Below are positions 24,232 to 34,312 of a stretch of 64,000 bases of DNA, in pieces (the first letter of the stretch is position 1; each line of letters starts with the position of its first letter). The stretch spans positions 341,809 through 405,808 of the forward strand of contig NZ_JH393259.1 in assembly GCF_000236035.1 (NCBI RefSeq). Direction: 5' to 3'. Under the pieces are notes generated by a model, which saw nothing but the letters and a program-made list of their open reading frames with translations, was not told the origin of the DNA and ran no database searches. Both the position numbers and the translations under genes were made by a program. Origin of the DNA: Vreelandella boliviensis LC1 (lineage in GTDB: Bacteria > Pseudomonadota > Gammaproteobacteria > Pseudomonadales > Halomonadaceae).

Positions 24232-25305
24232 GTGGCCCGCTATACCCTACGCCGACTGCTGCTAATGATTCCGACCCTTTTCGGAATTATGCTACTCAAT
24301 TTTATTATTGTTCAGGCGGCGCCGGGCGGGCCAATTGATCAGATGTTGGCGCGTTTTGAAGGCGCCGACGCCATGGCCAGCACCCGCTTGGATATGGGTG
24401 GCGCCGACGTCCAGGTTAGCGATGACTCCCGGGGAGCACGGGGCATTGACCCGCGTTTTATCGAACAGCTAGAGCAGCAGTTTGGTTTTGACAAACCCGC
24501 CCACGAGCGCTTTATCGGTATGATGGCGGATTACCTCACTCTCGATTTCGGTACCAGTTTCTTCCGCGATCGCCCAGTCACCGAGCTGATGATCGAGCGG
24601 CTGCCGGTTTCCATATCGTTAGGGCTCTGGACGACACTGCTGGTCTATTTAATCTCAATACCGTTAGGCATTAAAAAAGCGCTGCGCCACGGCTCCCGGT
24701 TTGACGTATGGTCATCCGGGCTAGTGATTGTCGGCTATGCCATTCCAGGTTTTCTGTTTGCCATTCTGCTTATCGTGCTGTTTGCCGGGGGCACCTACTG
24801 GGATCTATTCCCCCTACGCGGATTAACCTCGCCTGACTTCGACCAGCTTTCTGCCTGGGGCAAGGTCAAAGACTACTTCTGGCATATCACGCTGCCGGTC
24901 ATCGCCGCCTCGATTGGCAGCTTTGCCACGCTGACAATGCTGACCAAAAACAGCTTTCTCGATGAGATTCACAAGCAGTATGTGATTACCGCCCGCGCCA
25001 AAGGCGCCGACGAGCGGCGCGTGCTTTACGGCCATGTGTTTCGCAACGCCATGCTGATTATTATCGCTGGCCTACCCGCCGCCATGATCGGCATTTTCTT
25101 CACCGGCGCGCTGCTTATCGAAGTTATCTTCTCTCTGGATGGGCTGGGTCTGCTCGGCTTCGAGGCGGTCATGCAGCGGGATTACCCGGTGATATTCGGC
25201 ACCCTCTTCCTGTATACCGTGATCGGCTTAATCCTCAAGCTGATTTCCGATTTGACCTACGTGTGGGTAGACCCGCGTATCGACTTTTCGACTCGGGAGT
25301 CATGA
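24232..25305 (+). CDS. yejB: peptide ABC transporter permease YejB
   Basis: A 357-aa inner-membrane permease of the DppB/OppB class. N-terminal segment [19 protein letters not shown], a long loop with [20 protein letters not shown] typical of YejB, then the permease core ending in the EAA loop ([20 protein letters not shown]). GTG 24232 is chosen: GGAG lies 9 nt upstream and the hydrophobic start follows immediately. The stop overlaps the yejE region, suggesting coupled translation. Confidence 0.93.
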   Translation: MARYTLRRLLLMIPTLFGIMLLNFIIVQAAPGGPIDQMLARFEGADAMASTRLDMGGADVQVSDDSRGARGIDPRFIEQLEQQFGFDKPAHERFIGMMADYLTLDFGTSFFRDRPVTELMIERLPVSISLGLWTTLLVYLISIPLGIKKALRHGSRFDVWSSGLVIVGYAIPGFLFAILLIVLFAGGTYWDLFPLRGLTSPDFDQLSAWGKVKDYFWHITLPVIAASIGSFATLTMLTKNSFLDEIHKQYVITARAKGADERRVLYGHVFRNAMLIIIAGLPAAMIGIFFTGALLIEVIFSLDGLGLLGFEAVMQRDYPVIFGTLFLYTVIGLILKLISDLTYVWVDPRIDFSTRES

Positions 25306-25307
25306 TA

Positions 25308-26384
25308 ATGGCCACTTTATCGTCACGCTTATCGCCTATCACTCGCCGTCGACTGGCCGCTTTTAAAGCCAATCGTCGTGCCCGGGTGTCACTCTGGTTA
25401 TTTGCCACACTATTTATCGTTAGCCTGTTTGCCGAGCTAATTGCCAACGACAAACCGATTATTATGCAGTACGACGGCCAGTGGTATTTTCCCATGCAGG
25501 TGGACTACCCAGAAACCGATTTTGGCGGCTTCCTGCCTACCCGAACGGACTATCTGGATCCCCTTGTTCAGCAACAGATTAAAGATCAAGGCTGGGCGCT
25601 GTGGCCTATCATTCCGTTTTCATATCAGACTCTGGATATGAATATGACCCGCCCATCCCCAGCCCCGCCGGATAGCCGCCACTGGCTGGGCACCGATGAC
25701 CAGGGCCGGGATGTATCGGCACGGGTAATTTATGGTTTTCGCCTTTCGGTGGCCTTTGCCCTGGTACTCACCGTAGGGTCGTTAGTCGTCGGTGTCGTGG
25801 TGGGCGGCGTGCAGGGCTACTTTGGAGGCAAAGTTGATTTGATAGGTCAGCGTTTCACCGAAATTTGGTCCGGCTTGCCGGTGCTGTTCCTGCTGATTAT
25901 CTTGGCCAGCTTTGTTCAGCCAGGTTTTTGGTGGTTGCTGGGGATTATGCTGCTTTTTTCATGGTTGGGCTTGGTGGATATCGTGCGCGCTGAGTTCCTG
26001 CGCGCGCGCAATCTGGAGTACGTGCGCGCGGCCAAAGCCATGGGCTTACCGTCACGCTTGATCATGTGGCGCCACGTGCTGCCCAATGCCATGGTCGCCA
26101 CGCTGACGTTTATTCCGTTTCTGTTTACCGGCGCCATTGGCACCTTGACCGCTCTGGATTTTCTCGGCTTCGGCCTGCCACCAGGCGCTCCCTCACTAGG
26201 TGAGCTTGCAGCCCAGGGCAAAAACAATCTGCACGCCCCTTGGCTAGGCATCACGGCGTTTATGACCCTGGCGATCATGCTTTCGCTGTTGGTATTTATC
26301 GGCGAAGGTTTGCGCGATGCTTTTGACCCGCGTCACGTGCAGCAACGCCAAGCGGGTACTGCCCAGGAGACCCACCATGCCTAA
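25308..26384 (+). CDS. yejE: peptide ABC transporter permease YejE
   Basis: A 358-aa second permease of the importer (DppC/OppC class). RRARVSLWLFATLFIVSLF is the first membrane segment, followed by the long periplasmic loop with HWLGTDDQGRDVSARVIYG, and the EAA loop AKAMGLPSRLIMWRHVLPNA. ATG 25308 is placed 8 nt after GGGAG. Two earlier in-frame starts are too close to that site (25302) or lack one (25263). Overlaps yejF by 8 bp. Confidence 0.92.
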   Translation: MATLSSRLSPITRRRLAAFKANRRARVSLWLFATLFIVSLFAELIANDKPIIMQYDGQWYFPMQVDYPETDFGGFLPTRTDYLDPLVQQQIKDQGWALWPIIPFSYQTLDMNMTRPSPAPPDSRHWLGTDDQGRDVSARVIYGFRLSVAFALVLTVGSLVVGVVVGGVQGYFGGKVDLIGQRFTEIWSGLPVLFLLIILASFVQPGFWWLLGIMLLFSWLGLVDIVRAEFLRARNLEYVRAAKAMGLPSRLIMWRHVLPNAMVATLTFIPFLFTGAIGTLTALDFLGFGLPPGAPSLGELAAQGKNNLHAPWLGITAFMTLAIMLSLLVFIGEGLRDAFDPRHVQQRQAGTAQETHHA

Positions 26385-27960
26385 CCCTCTGCTGCGCATT
26401 GAAAATCTTGATGTTGCCTTTGATGGCAACCCGGTGGTGCAGTCACTCTCACTCACCCTCAATGCGGGCGAAACCCTGGCCATTGTCGGTGAATCTGGCT
26501 CCGGAAAATCGGTATCAGCGCTGGGTATGGTAAATCTGCTGCCCTGCAATGCCACCGTTCAAGGCGAACGCTGGCTGGGTGATACCAATCTGGCCAATTT
26601 AACGGAAACTCAGTGGAACACGGTGCGCGGCAATCGCGTCGGCTTTATCTTCCAAGAGCCGATGACCTCACTCAATCCACTGCATCGGGTTGGCAAGCAG
26701 ATCGGTGAAGCACTCCGGCTGCATCAAGGGCTGCGTGGTCACGCGGCCCGGGATCGCAGCAAAGAGCTGCTGGAACAAGTGAAACTGCCGCGCCCGGACG
26801 AACTGCTGGGTGCCTGGCCCCACCAGCTCTCGGGTGGGCAGCGCCAGCGGGTGATGATTGCTATGGCGATTGCTAACAATCCCTCACTGCTGATTGCCGA
26901 TGAGCCCACCACCGCGCTGGACGTCACGGTACAGCAAGAGATTCTCGCCCTGCTTCGTGAACTACGCGACCACCATGGCATGGGCATGCTGTTTATCAGC
27001 CACGATTTAAACCTGGTGCGCCGTTATGCAGACCGAATTTGCGTTATGTACCAGGGGCGCATTCAGGAAATAGGCCCGGTGGAGCAGGTCTTTCAGCATC
27101 CGCAAAGCGATTACACTAAAGCACTGCTCGCCGCTGAGCCGGAAGGTAGGCCCCAAGCTATAGAGCATATAGCGCCGCTACTGACGGCTCGCCAGTTAAG
27201 CGTGAGCTTTAAGCGCCCAAAGACCGGCTTATTTAAGCGCCAGCCGCCCGCTTTTGTGGCGGTGCACCCGACGGATTTCCAAATAGCACCGGGGGAAACC
27301 CTGGGCATTGTGGGTGAGTCCGGCTCGGGTAAAACCACGCTTGCGTCAGCAGTCATGCGGCTGGTCACTAGCCAAGGCGACATCACCCTTGGCAACGATA
27401 AACTAAGCTCCCTAACCGGCGATGCGTTACGCCGCCACCGTCACCGTTTGCAGATGGTGTTTCAAGACCCTTACGGCGCGCTTTCACCGCGCATGCCGGT
27501 GTTTGATATCGTCAGCGAGGGGCTGCGCTTTCACTACCCTCATCTCACCACTGAAGAAGTTTCCCAGCGGGTCAATCAAACGCTGCACGAGGTAGGCTTG
27601 CCCGAGAGCTGTGCCGCGCGCTACCCCCACGAGTTCTCCGGCGGCCAGCGCCAGCGAATCGCCGTAGCAAGAGCGATTATCTTAGAACCAGAATTGTTGG
27701 TGCTGGATGAGCCAACCTCTGCGTTAGACCGTACCGTGCAGAAGCAGCTAGTCACCCTATTGCGCGATCTGCAGGCGCGCCGTCAGCTTAGTTATTTGTT
27801 TATTAGCCACGATCTAGCCGTCGTGCGCGCCATGGCACACCGCATTATGGTGCTCAAGGATGGCGAAGTGGTCGAACAAGGCCCCTGCCTAGAGGTGCTT
27901 TCAGCGCCACAGCATGCTTATACCCAAGCGCTGATTGCCGCTGCACATCTGACACACTAA
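26377..27960 (+). CDS. yejF: peptide ABC transporter duplicated ATPase YejF
   Basis: A 527-aa ATP-binding protein with two full ABC cassettes in tandem. The first has Walker [12 protein letters not shown], signature [10 protein letters not shown] and Walker [13 protein letters not shown]; the second has [21 protein letters not shown] and [12 protein letters not shown]. This double architecture replaces separate D and F ATPases and is diagnostic of YejF. ATG 26377 follows CAGGAGACC; the in-frame upstream frame to 26317 is shadow of yejE. It is the last gene of the importer operon. Confidence 0.94.
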   Translation: MPNPLLRIENLDVAFDGNPVVQSLSLTLNAGETLAIVGESGSGKSVSALGMVNLLPCNATVQGERWLGDTNLANLTETQWNTVRGNRVGFIFQEPMTSLNPLHRVGKQIGEALRLHQGLRGHAARDRSKELLEQVKLPRPDELLGAWPHQLSGGQRQRVMIAMAIANNPSLLIADEPTTALDVTVQQEILALLRELRDHHGMGMLFISHDLNLVRRYADRICVMYQGRIQEIGPVEQVFQHPQSDYTKALLAAEPEGRPQAIEHIAPLLTARQLSVSFKRPKTGLFKRQPPAFVAVHPTDFQIAPGETLGIVGESGSGKTTLASAVMRLVTSQGDITLGNDKLSSLTGDALRRHRHRLQMVFQDPYGALSPRMPVFDIVSEGLRFHYPHLTTEEVSQRVNQTLHEVGLPESCAARYPHEFSGGQRQRIAVARAIILEPELLVLDEPTSALDRTVQKQLVTLLRDLQARRQLSYLFISHDLAVVRAMAHRIMVLKDGEVVEQGPCLEVLSAPQHAYTQALIAAAHLTH

Positions 27961-28025
27961 CTGAATTAGCCACAAAACTTAATACTCGTAAGGTGCGAAA
28001 TAAGATAACGGTATAAACACTCAGG

Positions 28026-28060
28026 TAAAATAAAGCCGCTTCCCAAAATGGGGAGCGGCT
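28026..28060 (-). terminator. terminator after rsuA
   Basis: On the minus strand AGCCGCTCCCC, loop ATTTT, GGGAAGCGGCT (one mismatch), followed by TTATTTT, 22 nt past the rsuA stop. It may also stop read-through from yejF, but the T tract favours the minus strand. Confidence 0.75.
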
Positions 28061-28082
28061 AATGGAGACCTTAACCAAGGAC

Positions 28083-28790
28083 TCAGAAAAGCGCGATTTC
28101 GCCGGCGGTTAATTCTCGCCACTCGCCGGGCGCCAGATTGGCATCCAACGCTAAGTCACCGATAGAGCTGCGGTGCAGTGAGTTGACGTGATTACCCAAG
28201 GCGGCAAACATACGCTTCACTTGGTGATAGCGACCTTCGGTAATAGTGAGCTCTGCCTGGGTAGGCGACAACAGCCGAAGCGTTGCGGGCTGCGTTGGCG
28301 TCTCTTCCCCATCCAGCATCAGGCCATCGGCGACTTGGCCAATCGCCCACTCCGCCGCTGCGCCTTCCATCGGCTCGGCTAGCTCGGCGATATACACCTT
28401 GGCGCAGCGATGGCGCGGAGATGTCACGCGGTGAGACCACTGACCATCATCGGTTAATAGCAGCAAGCCAGTGGTATCCACATCTAACCGCCCTACCGGC
28501 TGTAACCGATCCGCTTTGGGTAGATCAATTAGATCGATTGCTCTTTGGTAGAGACCGCGGCGGGCGTTACATTCAACGTCGACGGGCTTGTGCAGCATAA
28601 TGTAGCGAACACCTACCAGCGCTAGCCGCTCGCCGTTGAGTACCACCACATCATTATCGGTATCGATTTGGGTCGCCGACTGTTTGATCGGCTCGCCGTT
28701 TAGGGTCACTTCGCCATTTTTGAGTGCCCGCTTGGCGAGGCTGCGGGTTAACGGTGAGGTTTCACTCAAAAAGCGATCAAGGCGCATCAT
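28083..28790 (-). CDS. rsuA: 16S rRNA pseudouridine(516) synthase
   Basis: A 235-aa RsuA/RluB-family enzyme. The N-terminal S4 RNA-binding domain (MRLDRFLSETSPLTRSLAKR) is followed by the synthase domain with the catalytic Asp in VGRLDVDTTGLLLLT and the later motif ITEGRYHQVKRMFAALGN. The S4 domain and GRYHQVKRM context favour RsuA (16S U516) over RluB/E/F. The first ATG overlaps the preceding gene's stop by one base (TAATG), so it is probably coupled with yafV. Confidence 0.92.
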   Translation of the reverse strand: MMRLDRFLSETSPLTRSLAKRALKNGEVTLNGEPIKQSATQIDTDNDVVVLNGERLALVGVRYIMLHKPVDVECNARRGLYQRAIDLIDLPKADRLQPVGRLDVDTTGLLLLTDDGQWSHRVTSPRHRCAKVYIAELAEPMEGAAAEWAIGQVADGLMLDGEETPTQPATLRLLSPTQAELTITEGRYHQVKRMFAALGNHVNSLHRSSIGDLALDANLAPGEWRELTAGEIALF

Positions 28791-29602
28791 TAACCCACTC
28801 CTGGCAGCAGCTTAAAGTGGTCGGCATCTTGCCAGGCAGGAAATTTTTCACGAAAAGCATCAAGGGTAGTTTTATCCAGCGTGCCCGTTTCTATAAACGG
28901 GGTATGGGCAGGTTGATCGATTAGCGGTTCGCCTTTGAAGTCGACCAATAAGGAGTCGCCGCTGTAGGCAAGTCCTTTGGCATCTTCTCCAACGCGATTA
29001 ACGCCAATCACATAGCTTAAGTTCTCTACCGCGCGGGCCTGCAGGAGCGTGCGCCAAGGATGACGACGCGGTGCTGGCCAGTTGGCGATACACAGCAGCG
29101 CATCATACTCGAAATGCTGACCTTCTGCTGGCTGCTGACGCATCCAGACCGGAAAACGCAGATCGTAGCAAACACTCAGCAGTAGCTTGAAACCCTTCAG
29201 CTCGACGATCTTGCGCTCACCGCCCATGCCATAGCGCTCGTGCTCTCCCGCCATACGAAATAGATGGCGCTTATCGTAGTGGGTTAACTCCCCCTCCGGT
29301 GTCGCCCAGATCAAGCGATTATAAAACTCGCCTTCTTCTTCAATCGCCACGCTGCCAGTCATCACGCAGTTACGTGCCTTCGCCTGGGCCTGTAGCCAGG
29401 CAACGCTTTGGCTCTGCGCCATGGGCTGGGCCATTTCACGGGAGTTCATAGTAAAGCCCGTGGCAAACATCTCCGGCAATACAATAAGATCCGTATCGCG
29501 GCTATCCAACTCGCCCAGCAACTGCTCAAGATGGGCGTGGTTGGCCTGGGGGTCTTCCCAGCGCAGATCGCACTGCACTAGCGTGTTCCTAAGTTGACTC
29601 AC
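28790..29602 (-). CDS. yafV: omega-amidase of the nitrilase superfamily, YafV-like
   Basis: A 270-aa carbon-nitrogen hydrolase that hydrolyses 2-oxoglutaramate/2-oxosuccinamate-type omega-amides in metabolite repair. Catalytic triad: Glu in LIVLPEMFATGF, Lys in LTHYDKRHLF, and Cys in LLLSVCYDLRFPVWMR. GTG 29602 is chosen because GAGG lies 6 nt upstream. It overlaps rsuA by one base and is divergent from rarD. Confidence 0.92.
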   Translation of the reverse strand: MSQLRNTLVQCDLRWEDPQANHAHLEQLLGELDSRDTDLIVLPEMFATGFTMNSREMAQPMAQSQSVAWLQAQAKARNCVMTGSVAIEEEGEFYNRLIWATPEGELTHYDKRHLFRMAGEHERYGMGGERKIVELKGFKLLLSVCYDLRFPVWMRQQPAEGQHFEYDALLCIANWPAPRRHPWRTLLQARAVENLSYVIGVNRVGEDAKGLAYSGDSLLVDFKGEPLIDQPAHTPFIETGTLDKTTLDAFREKFPAWQDADHFKLLPGVG

Positions 29603-29674
29603 TTAACACCTCCAATTCGTCAGTCTCAAGGCAACGTTTATGCTAGATTAGCATCTTTAAATAATGAGGCTGCT

Positions 29675-30583
29675 ATGCTTCCTACTCCAACACGCGATCC
29701 AGCTGCCGTCAAAGGCGTCATGTTTGGGCTAACCGCCTACACAATGTGGGGCTGTTTTCCGCTATTTTTCGCCTTGTTTGAGGGCGTTCCTGCCTTTGAA
29801 ATATTGATCCACCGGATCATTTGGGCGTGTCTTTTTTTGGTCGGCTTGATTACCCTATTACGCCGCTGGCCGCCCGTTGTCACAGCGTTGGGCGAACCCA
29901 AGCGGCTAGGCCGCGTATTGGCCTGCGCGCTATTAATAGCGTTTAACTGGGGTATCTACATTTATGCGGTGGAGTCGAAGCAGGTATTGCAGGCGAGTCT
30001 GGGCTACTTCTTAACGCCATTAGTGAACGTTGCACTGGGTATGATGGTACTGCGGGAAGTGATGGCCAAGCTGCAGTTGGTCGCCTTGGGTTTGGCCAGC
30101 GTTGCCATTGCCACGCAGTTTGTCATGCTGGGCGAACTGCCCTGGATTAGTTTACTGCTGGCGTTAAGCTTCGGCAGTTACGGCCTGTTTCGTAAGCAGG
30201 TGCCGTTGGACGGTTTATCGGGCCTGTTTGTGGAGACGCTGCTGCTATTCCCCCTAGCCCTGATTGCTCTCACTTGGCTAAGCTGGAACGACACTTCCCA
30301 TTTTTTACAGAACACTTCCACCACAAGTTTGCTAATCGCCAGCGGTGCCTTGACTGCGCTGCCGCTAATGGCCTTTGCTGGCGCAGCCCGCCGCTTGCGT
30401 TTGGCAACCCTGGGCTTTTTGATGTACATCAACCCAAGCATTCAGTTTCTCATTGCCTTAACCGTGTTCGGCGAGCCCCTGGGCATTATCCAGTTGGCAA
30501 CGTTTGTGCTTATTTGGATCGGGCTCGCGCTCTATTCCTGGTCGGCGTGGCAGTCACGCCCGCGCTACGCTGCGGCTAGGTAG
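29675..30583 (+). CDS. rarD: EamA-family transporter RarD
   Basis: A 302-aa inner-membrane protein of the drug/metabolite (DMT) superfamily with about ten membrane segments. [20 protein letters not shown] and [20 protein letters not shown] are RarD landmarks; the family is linked to chloramphenicol resistance by name, but its true substrate is not established. ATG 29675 has GAGG 6 nt upstream, and the in-frame extension to 29594 lies over the divergent promoter. The last 30 bp overlap the 3' end of the convergent chemoreceptor gene. Confidence 0.9.
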   Translation: MLPTPTRDPAAVKGVMFGLTAYTMWGCFPLFFALFEGVPAFEILIHRIIWACLFLVGLITLLRRWPPVVTALGEPKRLGRVLACALLIAFNWGIYIYAVESKQVLQASLGYFLTPLVNVALGMMVLREVMAKLQLVALGLASVAIATQFVMLGELPWISLLLALSFGSYGLFRKQVPLDGLSGLFVETLLLFPLALIALTWLSWNDTSHFLQNTSTTSLLIASGALTALPLMAFAGAARRLRLATLGFLMYINPSIQFLIALTVFGEPLGIIQLATFVLIWIGLALYSWSAWQSRPRYAAAR

Positions 30584-32221
30584 TGCCAGCGGCGGTGATG
30601 CGTCAGCATTCGCGGCTGTTTCAAGCATAGGCGTCGATGCAGTATCCCGTTCTGGCTGGTAGCCGACACGGAAGCCGCCCCAGTGCTTACCCTGCACATA
30701 CACCGGCACTGAGAGATCGTGCATGATTTCCCCGGTATCGCGCTTGTAGGTTTGCAGTAGCAGCGGCTTCTCATGAGCACCACAGCGGCTGCCGGTTGGG
30801 TCATCGAAAATGCGTTTGTTGCGGCAGAATTTCAAATCGTGCGCGTAGTCACCGGTTGGCGCGAGGCTAACCGCCTTGTTATGGGTCGGCACGTAGCCTT
30901 TACGGTCACAGGCAATGGCATAACTTAAGCCTAGCTGAGTGAGCAAAGGTTCCTGCAGATCAGGCAAATATCTATCGGTGAAACTATCAAAACCGGTTTT
31001 ATATTGCGGCGGCTGCGTACCCGAAATCTGTTCGTAGTGGGGCTGGAACAAACGGGCTTCTGAAAGCTCCCCGCTGGTAATCGCTTTCTCCAGCAGCTTG
31101 CCCAGCTTATCGGCGGTTGATCGTGCAGCGTGGAACACCTGCTGGTGGCGCCCTTCTAAATGCTGCTGAGCGAGTTCTCCGTCTACGCCTTCCGCAGCCT
31201 CCATCAGCGCTCGGGCTTGCTCAGCCAAATCGTGCATATTGCGGTTACCTTCATCTACATCGTCTTCCAACTGGCTCAAGCCGTCGGCCACGGTTTGACT
31301 GTGCTGGCGAGTGTTCTCCATCGCATCGGCTACGCGGGTAATTTCGCTCTGCACCTGATCGAATTCTTGGGTCATCGTCCCCAGACTGTTGCCGACCAGT
31401 TGCAGCCCCTTTGAGCGCTCGCTGATCCGGGTCATTAAATGGCTCATAGTAGCAACTACCGATTGACCGCTCTGATGCATATCCTTAACCAGCTCATCGA
31501 CGCTTTGGGTTGCAGTAGAAGTCTTGAGTGCCAGGTTGCGCACTTCGCCAGCGACTACAGCAAACCCTCGCCCGTGTTCGCCCGCTCGGGCTGCTTCGAT
31601 TGACGCATTGAGGGACAGCAGATGGGTCTGTTCGGCGATATCCTCAATCATGGAGGTAACGTTGCGTACACGCTCAATTTTATCGTTCAGCGCGGTTAGC
31701 ATTTCCAGCGCTTGATTTGAACGGTCAGCAACGTCGCCCATGTCCTGAATAATATCGTCCAGTTCGGCATGGTTGTGATGGCTGGCTTCCCGGGCGCTCT
31801 CTGCCAGCGCTGCCACTTGGCTGGCGCTGGCACTGACCTGCATAATGGCTGCATTAATGGCCGTCATGCTGGATGAAGCCTCACGGGCCATGGTTTCTTG
31901 CTTGGAAAGGCGCTGATCCATCAGGTCGGCATAGTGCGACACTTCTGCCGAGGCTATCGCGGTGCTGCTTGCGCGGTTCATTAACCGGTAGGCCATGGCA
32001 CGCAGCGAACGGTAATCACGTAGCGGTTTAAAGCCACGCTGACGCTGCTCAAGGCGACGTTGGTCGGCGCGGTACACGCCTTCCAGCGCACTGAGCAGCA
32101 CAGTACCACCACCTAGTGCGGCGAAGAGGAGCGCCAGATAACTCCATAGACCGCCTTGTACGGCAAGCCCTATCGACAGCGCCAAGAACAGCACCGGAAC
32201 TAACAATTGCAGTAAGCGCAT
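30554..32221 (-). CDS. methyl-accepting chemotaxis protein with C-terminal sensor-like domain
   Basis: A 555-aa chemoreceptor. Two N-terminal membrane segments ([16 protein letters not shown] and [17 protein letters not shown]) are separated by only a few residues, so there is no periplasmic sensing domain. The cytoplasmic signalling hairpin is clear ([19 protein letters not shown], then [20 protein letters not shown]). The last ~150 residues, ending [20 protein letters not shown], are a Cache-like sensor module seen at the C-terminus of some chemoreceptors, so sensing is probably cytoplasmic. No HAMP domain is evident. ATG 32221 is preferred to an upstream TTG at 32257. No chemotaxis genes are adjacent. 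Confidence 0.88.
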   Translation of the reverse strand: MRLLQLLVPVLFLALSIGLAVQGGLWSYLALLFAALGGGTVLLSALEGVYRADQRRLEQRQRGFKPLRDYRSLRAMAYRLMNRASSTAIASAEVSHYADLMDQRLSKQETMAREASSSMTAINAAIMQVSASASQVAALAESAREASHHNHAELDDIIQDMGDVADRSNQALEMLTALNDKIERVRNVTSMIEDIAEQTHLLSLNASIEAARAGEHGRGFAVVAGEVRNLALKTSTATQSVDELVKDMHQSGQSVVATMSHLMTRISERSKGLQLVGNSLGTMTQEFDQVQSEITRVADAMENTRQHSQTVADGLSQLEDDVDEGNRNMHDLAEQARALMEAAEGVDGELAQQHLEGRHQQVFHAARSTADKLGKLLEKAITSGELSEARLFQPHYEQISGTQPPQYKTGFDSFTDRYLPDLQEPLLTQLGLSYAIACDRKGYVPTHNKAVSLAPTGDYAHDLKFCRNKRIFDDPTGSRCGAHEKPLLLQTYKRDTGEIMHDLSVPVYVQGKHWGGFRVGYQPERDTASTPMLETAANADASPPLALPSRSVARA

Positions 32222-32257
32222 GAGCAGTACTCGTTTATTAACATTATTGAGTATCAA

Positions 32258-32456
32258 AAACCCTACATAAGAGGGCTTAACTCGCCTTTGTGTCTAAGCT
32301 TAGCTTGTTATGCTAATGAAAGAAGTAGCACTTTGGGGGAAGACGCAAAGCATTAAGCTCTTCGTCATCATTGAGTTACCGTCGTGCAAATGAATATAAG
32401 CACTGCAATGAAAGGGAATATCCCTTACTCTCTCTGTTCTGCCACTCTTACACCCT
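32258..32456. other. divergent intergenic region, chemoreceptor / SulP
   Basis: About 200 bp upstream of both genes. I see no convincing promoter hexamers, terminator or repeat. Confidence 0.4.
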
Positions 32457-34166
32457 ATGGAATCCATGCTAAAGCGCTATTTGCCGATCCTGACGTGGCT
32501 CCCCCACTACCATAAACGCCTGCTGGGGGCCGACCTTTTGGCGGGCTTGATCGTCACGGTGATGGTCATCCCCCAGTCGCTGGCCTATGCGCTGCTAGCA
32601 GGGCTACCCGCGGTGGTAGGCTTGTACGCCAGCATCCTGCCACAACTGGTCTATACCTTGTTTGGCACCAGCAAAACCCTCGCTGTCGGGCCGGTGGCGA
32701 TTATCGCCTTGATGACCGGCGCCGCACTCTCCTCCGTGGCAGCTACAGGCACGGAGACTTATTTGCAGGCAGCGCTCATCCTGTCACTTCTTTCCGGTGG
32801 CATGCTGGTAGTTATGGGGCTGCTGAAAATGGGTTTTTTCAGCAATTTTCTAAGTCATCCGGTTATCTCCGGCTTTTTATCGGCGTCGGGAATTTTGATC
32901 GCGGCTAGCCAACTTGGCAGCATGCTGGGGGTTGAGAGTAGCGGTTTTACCCTGGTGGAGCGCCTTATTACCTTGGTGCCCAATTTAGTCGCCTTTAACT
33001 TACCCACCTTACTGATCGGCAGTGGAACCCTATTGTTTTTGATTGCTATGCGACGCCACGGCAAAGCCACCCTGAACAAGATGGGCCTGCCAAACACCCT
33101 GGCGGACTTGATCGCAAAAGCGGGGCCGGTCTTTGCGGTAGTGATTACCACCCTGCTGACCTGGCACTGGCAGTTGGCCGATAAAGGCGTCGACGTAGTG
33201 GGCTCTATTCCCGGTGGGTTACCCGCGTTGAGCTTTGCTTGGGGAGACTACTCGCTGTGGCGAGCTCTGCTAATCCCAGCGCTGCTGATTAGCCTGGTCG
33301 GCTTTGTGGAGTCGGTCTCCATGGGCCAGATGTTGGCCGCTAAGCGGCGCCAGCGCATCTCTCCCAATCAAGAGCTAGTGGGCCTGGGCGCCTGCAATTT
33401 AGCCGCCGGCTTTTCCAGCGGTATGCCGGTAACCGGGGGCTTATCCCGCACCGTTATTAACTACGATGCAGGCGCACAAACGCCTGCGGCGGGAGCCTTT
33501 GCGGCGTTGGGCATTGCACTGGTCACAATGTCGTTTACCGGCTGGCTCTACTACCTGCCCATTGCGACCCTGGCCGCGACAATCACCGTTTCGATCTTAA
33601 CGCTGGTAGATCTTCCCATGCTGCGCCAAACCTGGCGCTACTCCCGCAGCGATTTTGCCGCTATGGCGGTAACAATTCTGCTGACGCTGTGCGAAGGCGT
33701 TGAGGCTGGCATTATCAGCGGCGTGACCCTGTCTATTGCACTGTTTTTATACCGCACCAGCCGTCCACATAGCGCCTTGGTAGGCCGCGTGCCCGGTACC
33801 GAGCACTTTAGAAACACCACCCGCCACGATGTCGAAACGATCAGTACCGTTGCCCTGCTGCGCATCGATGAGAGCCTCTATTTTGCCAATGCCCGCTATT
33901 TGGAAGACACCATTTATAACCTAGTGGCGAGCCATCCTGAGCTTGAGCACGTTGTATTGATTTGCTCGGCGGTTAACCTAATCGATGCCTCGGCGCTCGA
34001 GAGTCTGGATGCGATCAACGCCCGCTTAAAAGACTCCAATGTAAAACTGCATTTATCCGAGGTTAAAGGCCCAGTGATGGATCAGCTCAAGAAGAGTGAT
34101 TTTTTAGAGGCACTTACCGGACGGGTATTTTTAAGTACTTATGCCGCTTGGCGTGAATTCTCATAA
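32457..34166 (+). CDS. SulP-family anion transporter with STAS domain
   Basis: A 569-aa SLC26/SulP transporter, probably for sulfate or bicarbonate. The membrane domain opens with the SulP consensus: ADLLAGLIVTVMVIPQSLAY and GLYASILPQLVYTLFGTSK, then GPVAIIALMTG; ANLAAGFSSGMPVTGG is near (as NLAAGFSSGMPVTGGLSRT). The C-terminal ~120 residues are a STAS domain (LLRIDESLYFANARYLEDTI, then SAVNLIDASALESLDAIN). The specificity cannot be read from sequence. There are two candidate starts, ATG 32457 and ATG 32466; neither has a strong ribosome-binding site. Single gene. Confidence 0.9.
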   Translation: MESMLKRYLPILTWLPHYHKRLLGADLLAGLIVTVMVIPQSLAYALLAGLPAVVGLYASILPQLVYTLFGTSKTLAVGPVAIIALMTGAALSSVAATGTETYLQAALILSLLSGGMLVVMGLLKMGFFSNFLSHPVISGFLSASGILIAASQLGSMLGVESSGFTLVERLITLVPNLVAFNLPTLLIGSGTLLFLIAMRRHGKATLNKMGLPNTLADLIAKAGPVFAVVITTLLTWHWQLADKGVDVVGSIPGGLPALSFAWGDYSLWRALLIPALLISLVGFVESVSMGQMLAAKRRQRISPNQELVGLGACNLAAGFSSGMPVTGGLSRTVINYDAGAQTPAAGAFAALGIALVTMSFTGWLYYLPIATLAATITVSILTLVDLPMLRQTWRYSRSDFAAMAVTILLTLCEGVEAGIISGVTLSIALFLYRTSRPHSALVGRVPGTEHFRNTTRHDVETISTVALLRIDESLYFANARYLEDTIYNLVASHPELEHVVLICSAVNLIDASALESLDAINARLKDSNVKLHLSEVKGPVMDQLKKSDFLEALTGRVFLSTYAAWREFS

Positions 34167-34312
34167 CCAGCTTGCCGTAGCGCGCCGTAGGGCGGTAGCC
34201 GAGAAAATCAAACCGGTGCTAGTCTGTCTGTATGCCTTTAACTAACGCTCGTTTGAATGCATCATAGATTTCTAGACAAGCGCAGCGGTACCAATAGTGC
34301 CAAGGAGCTGGG

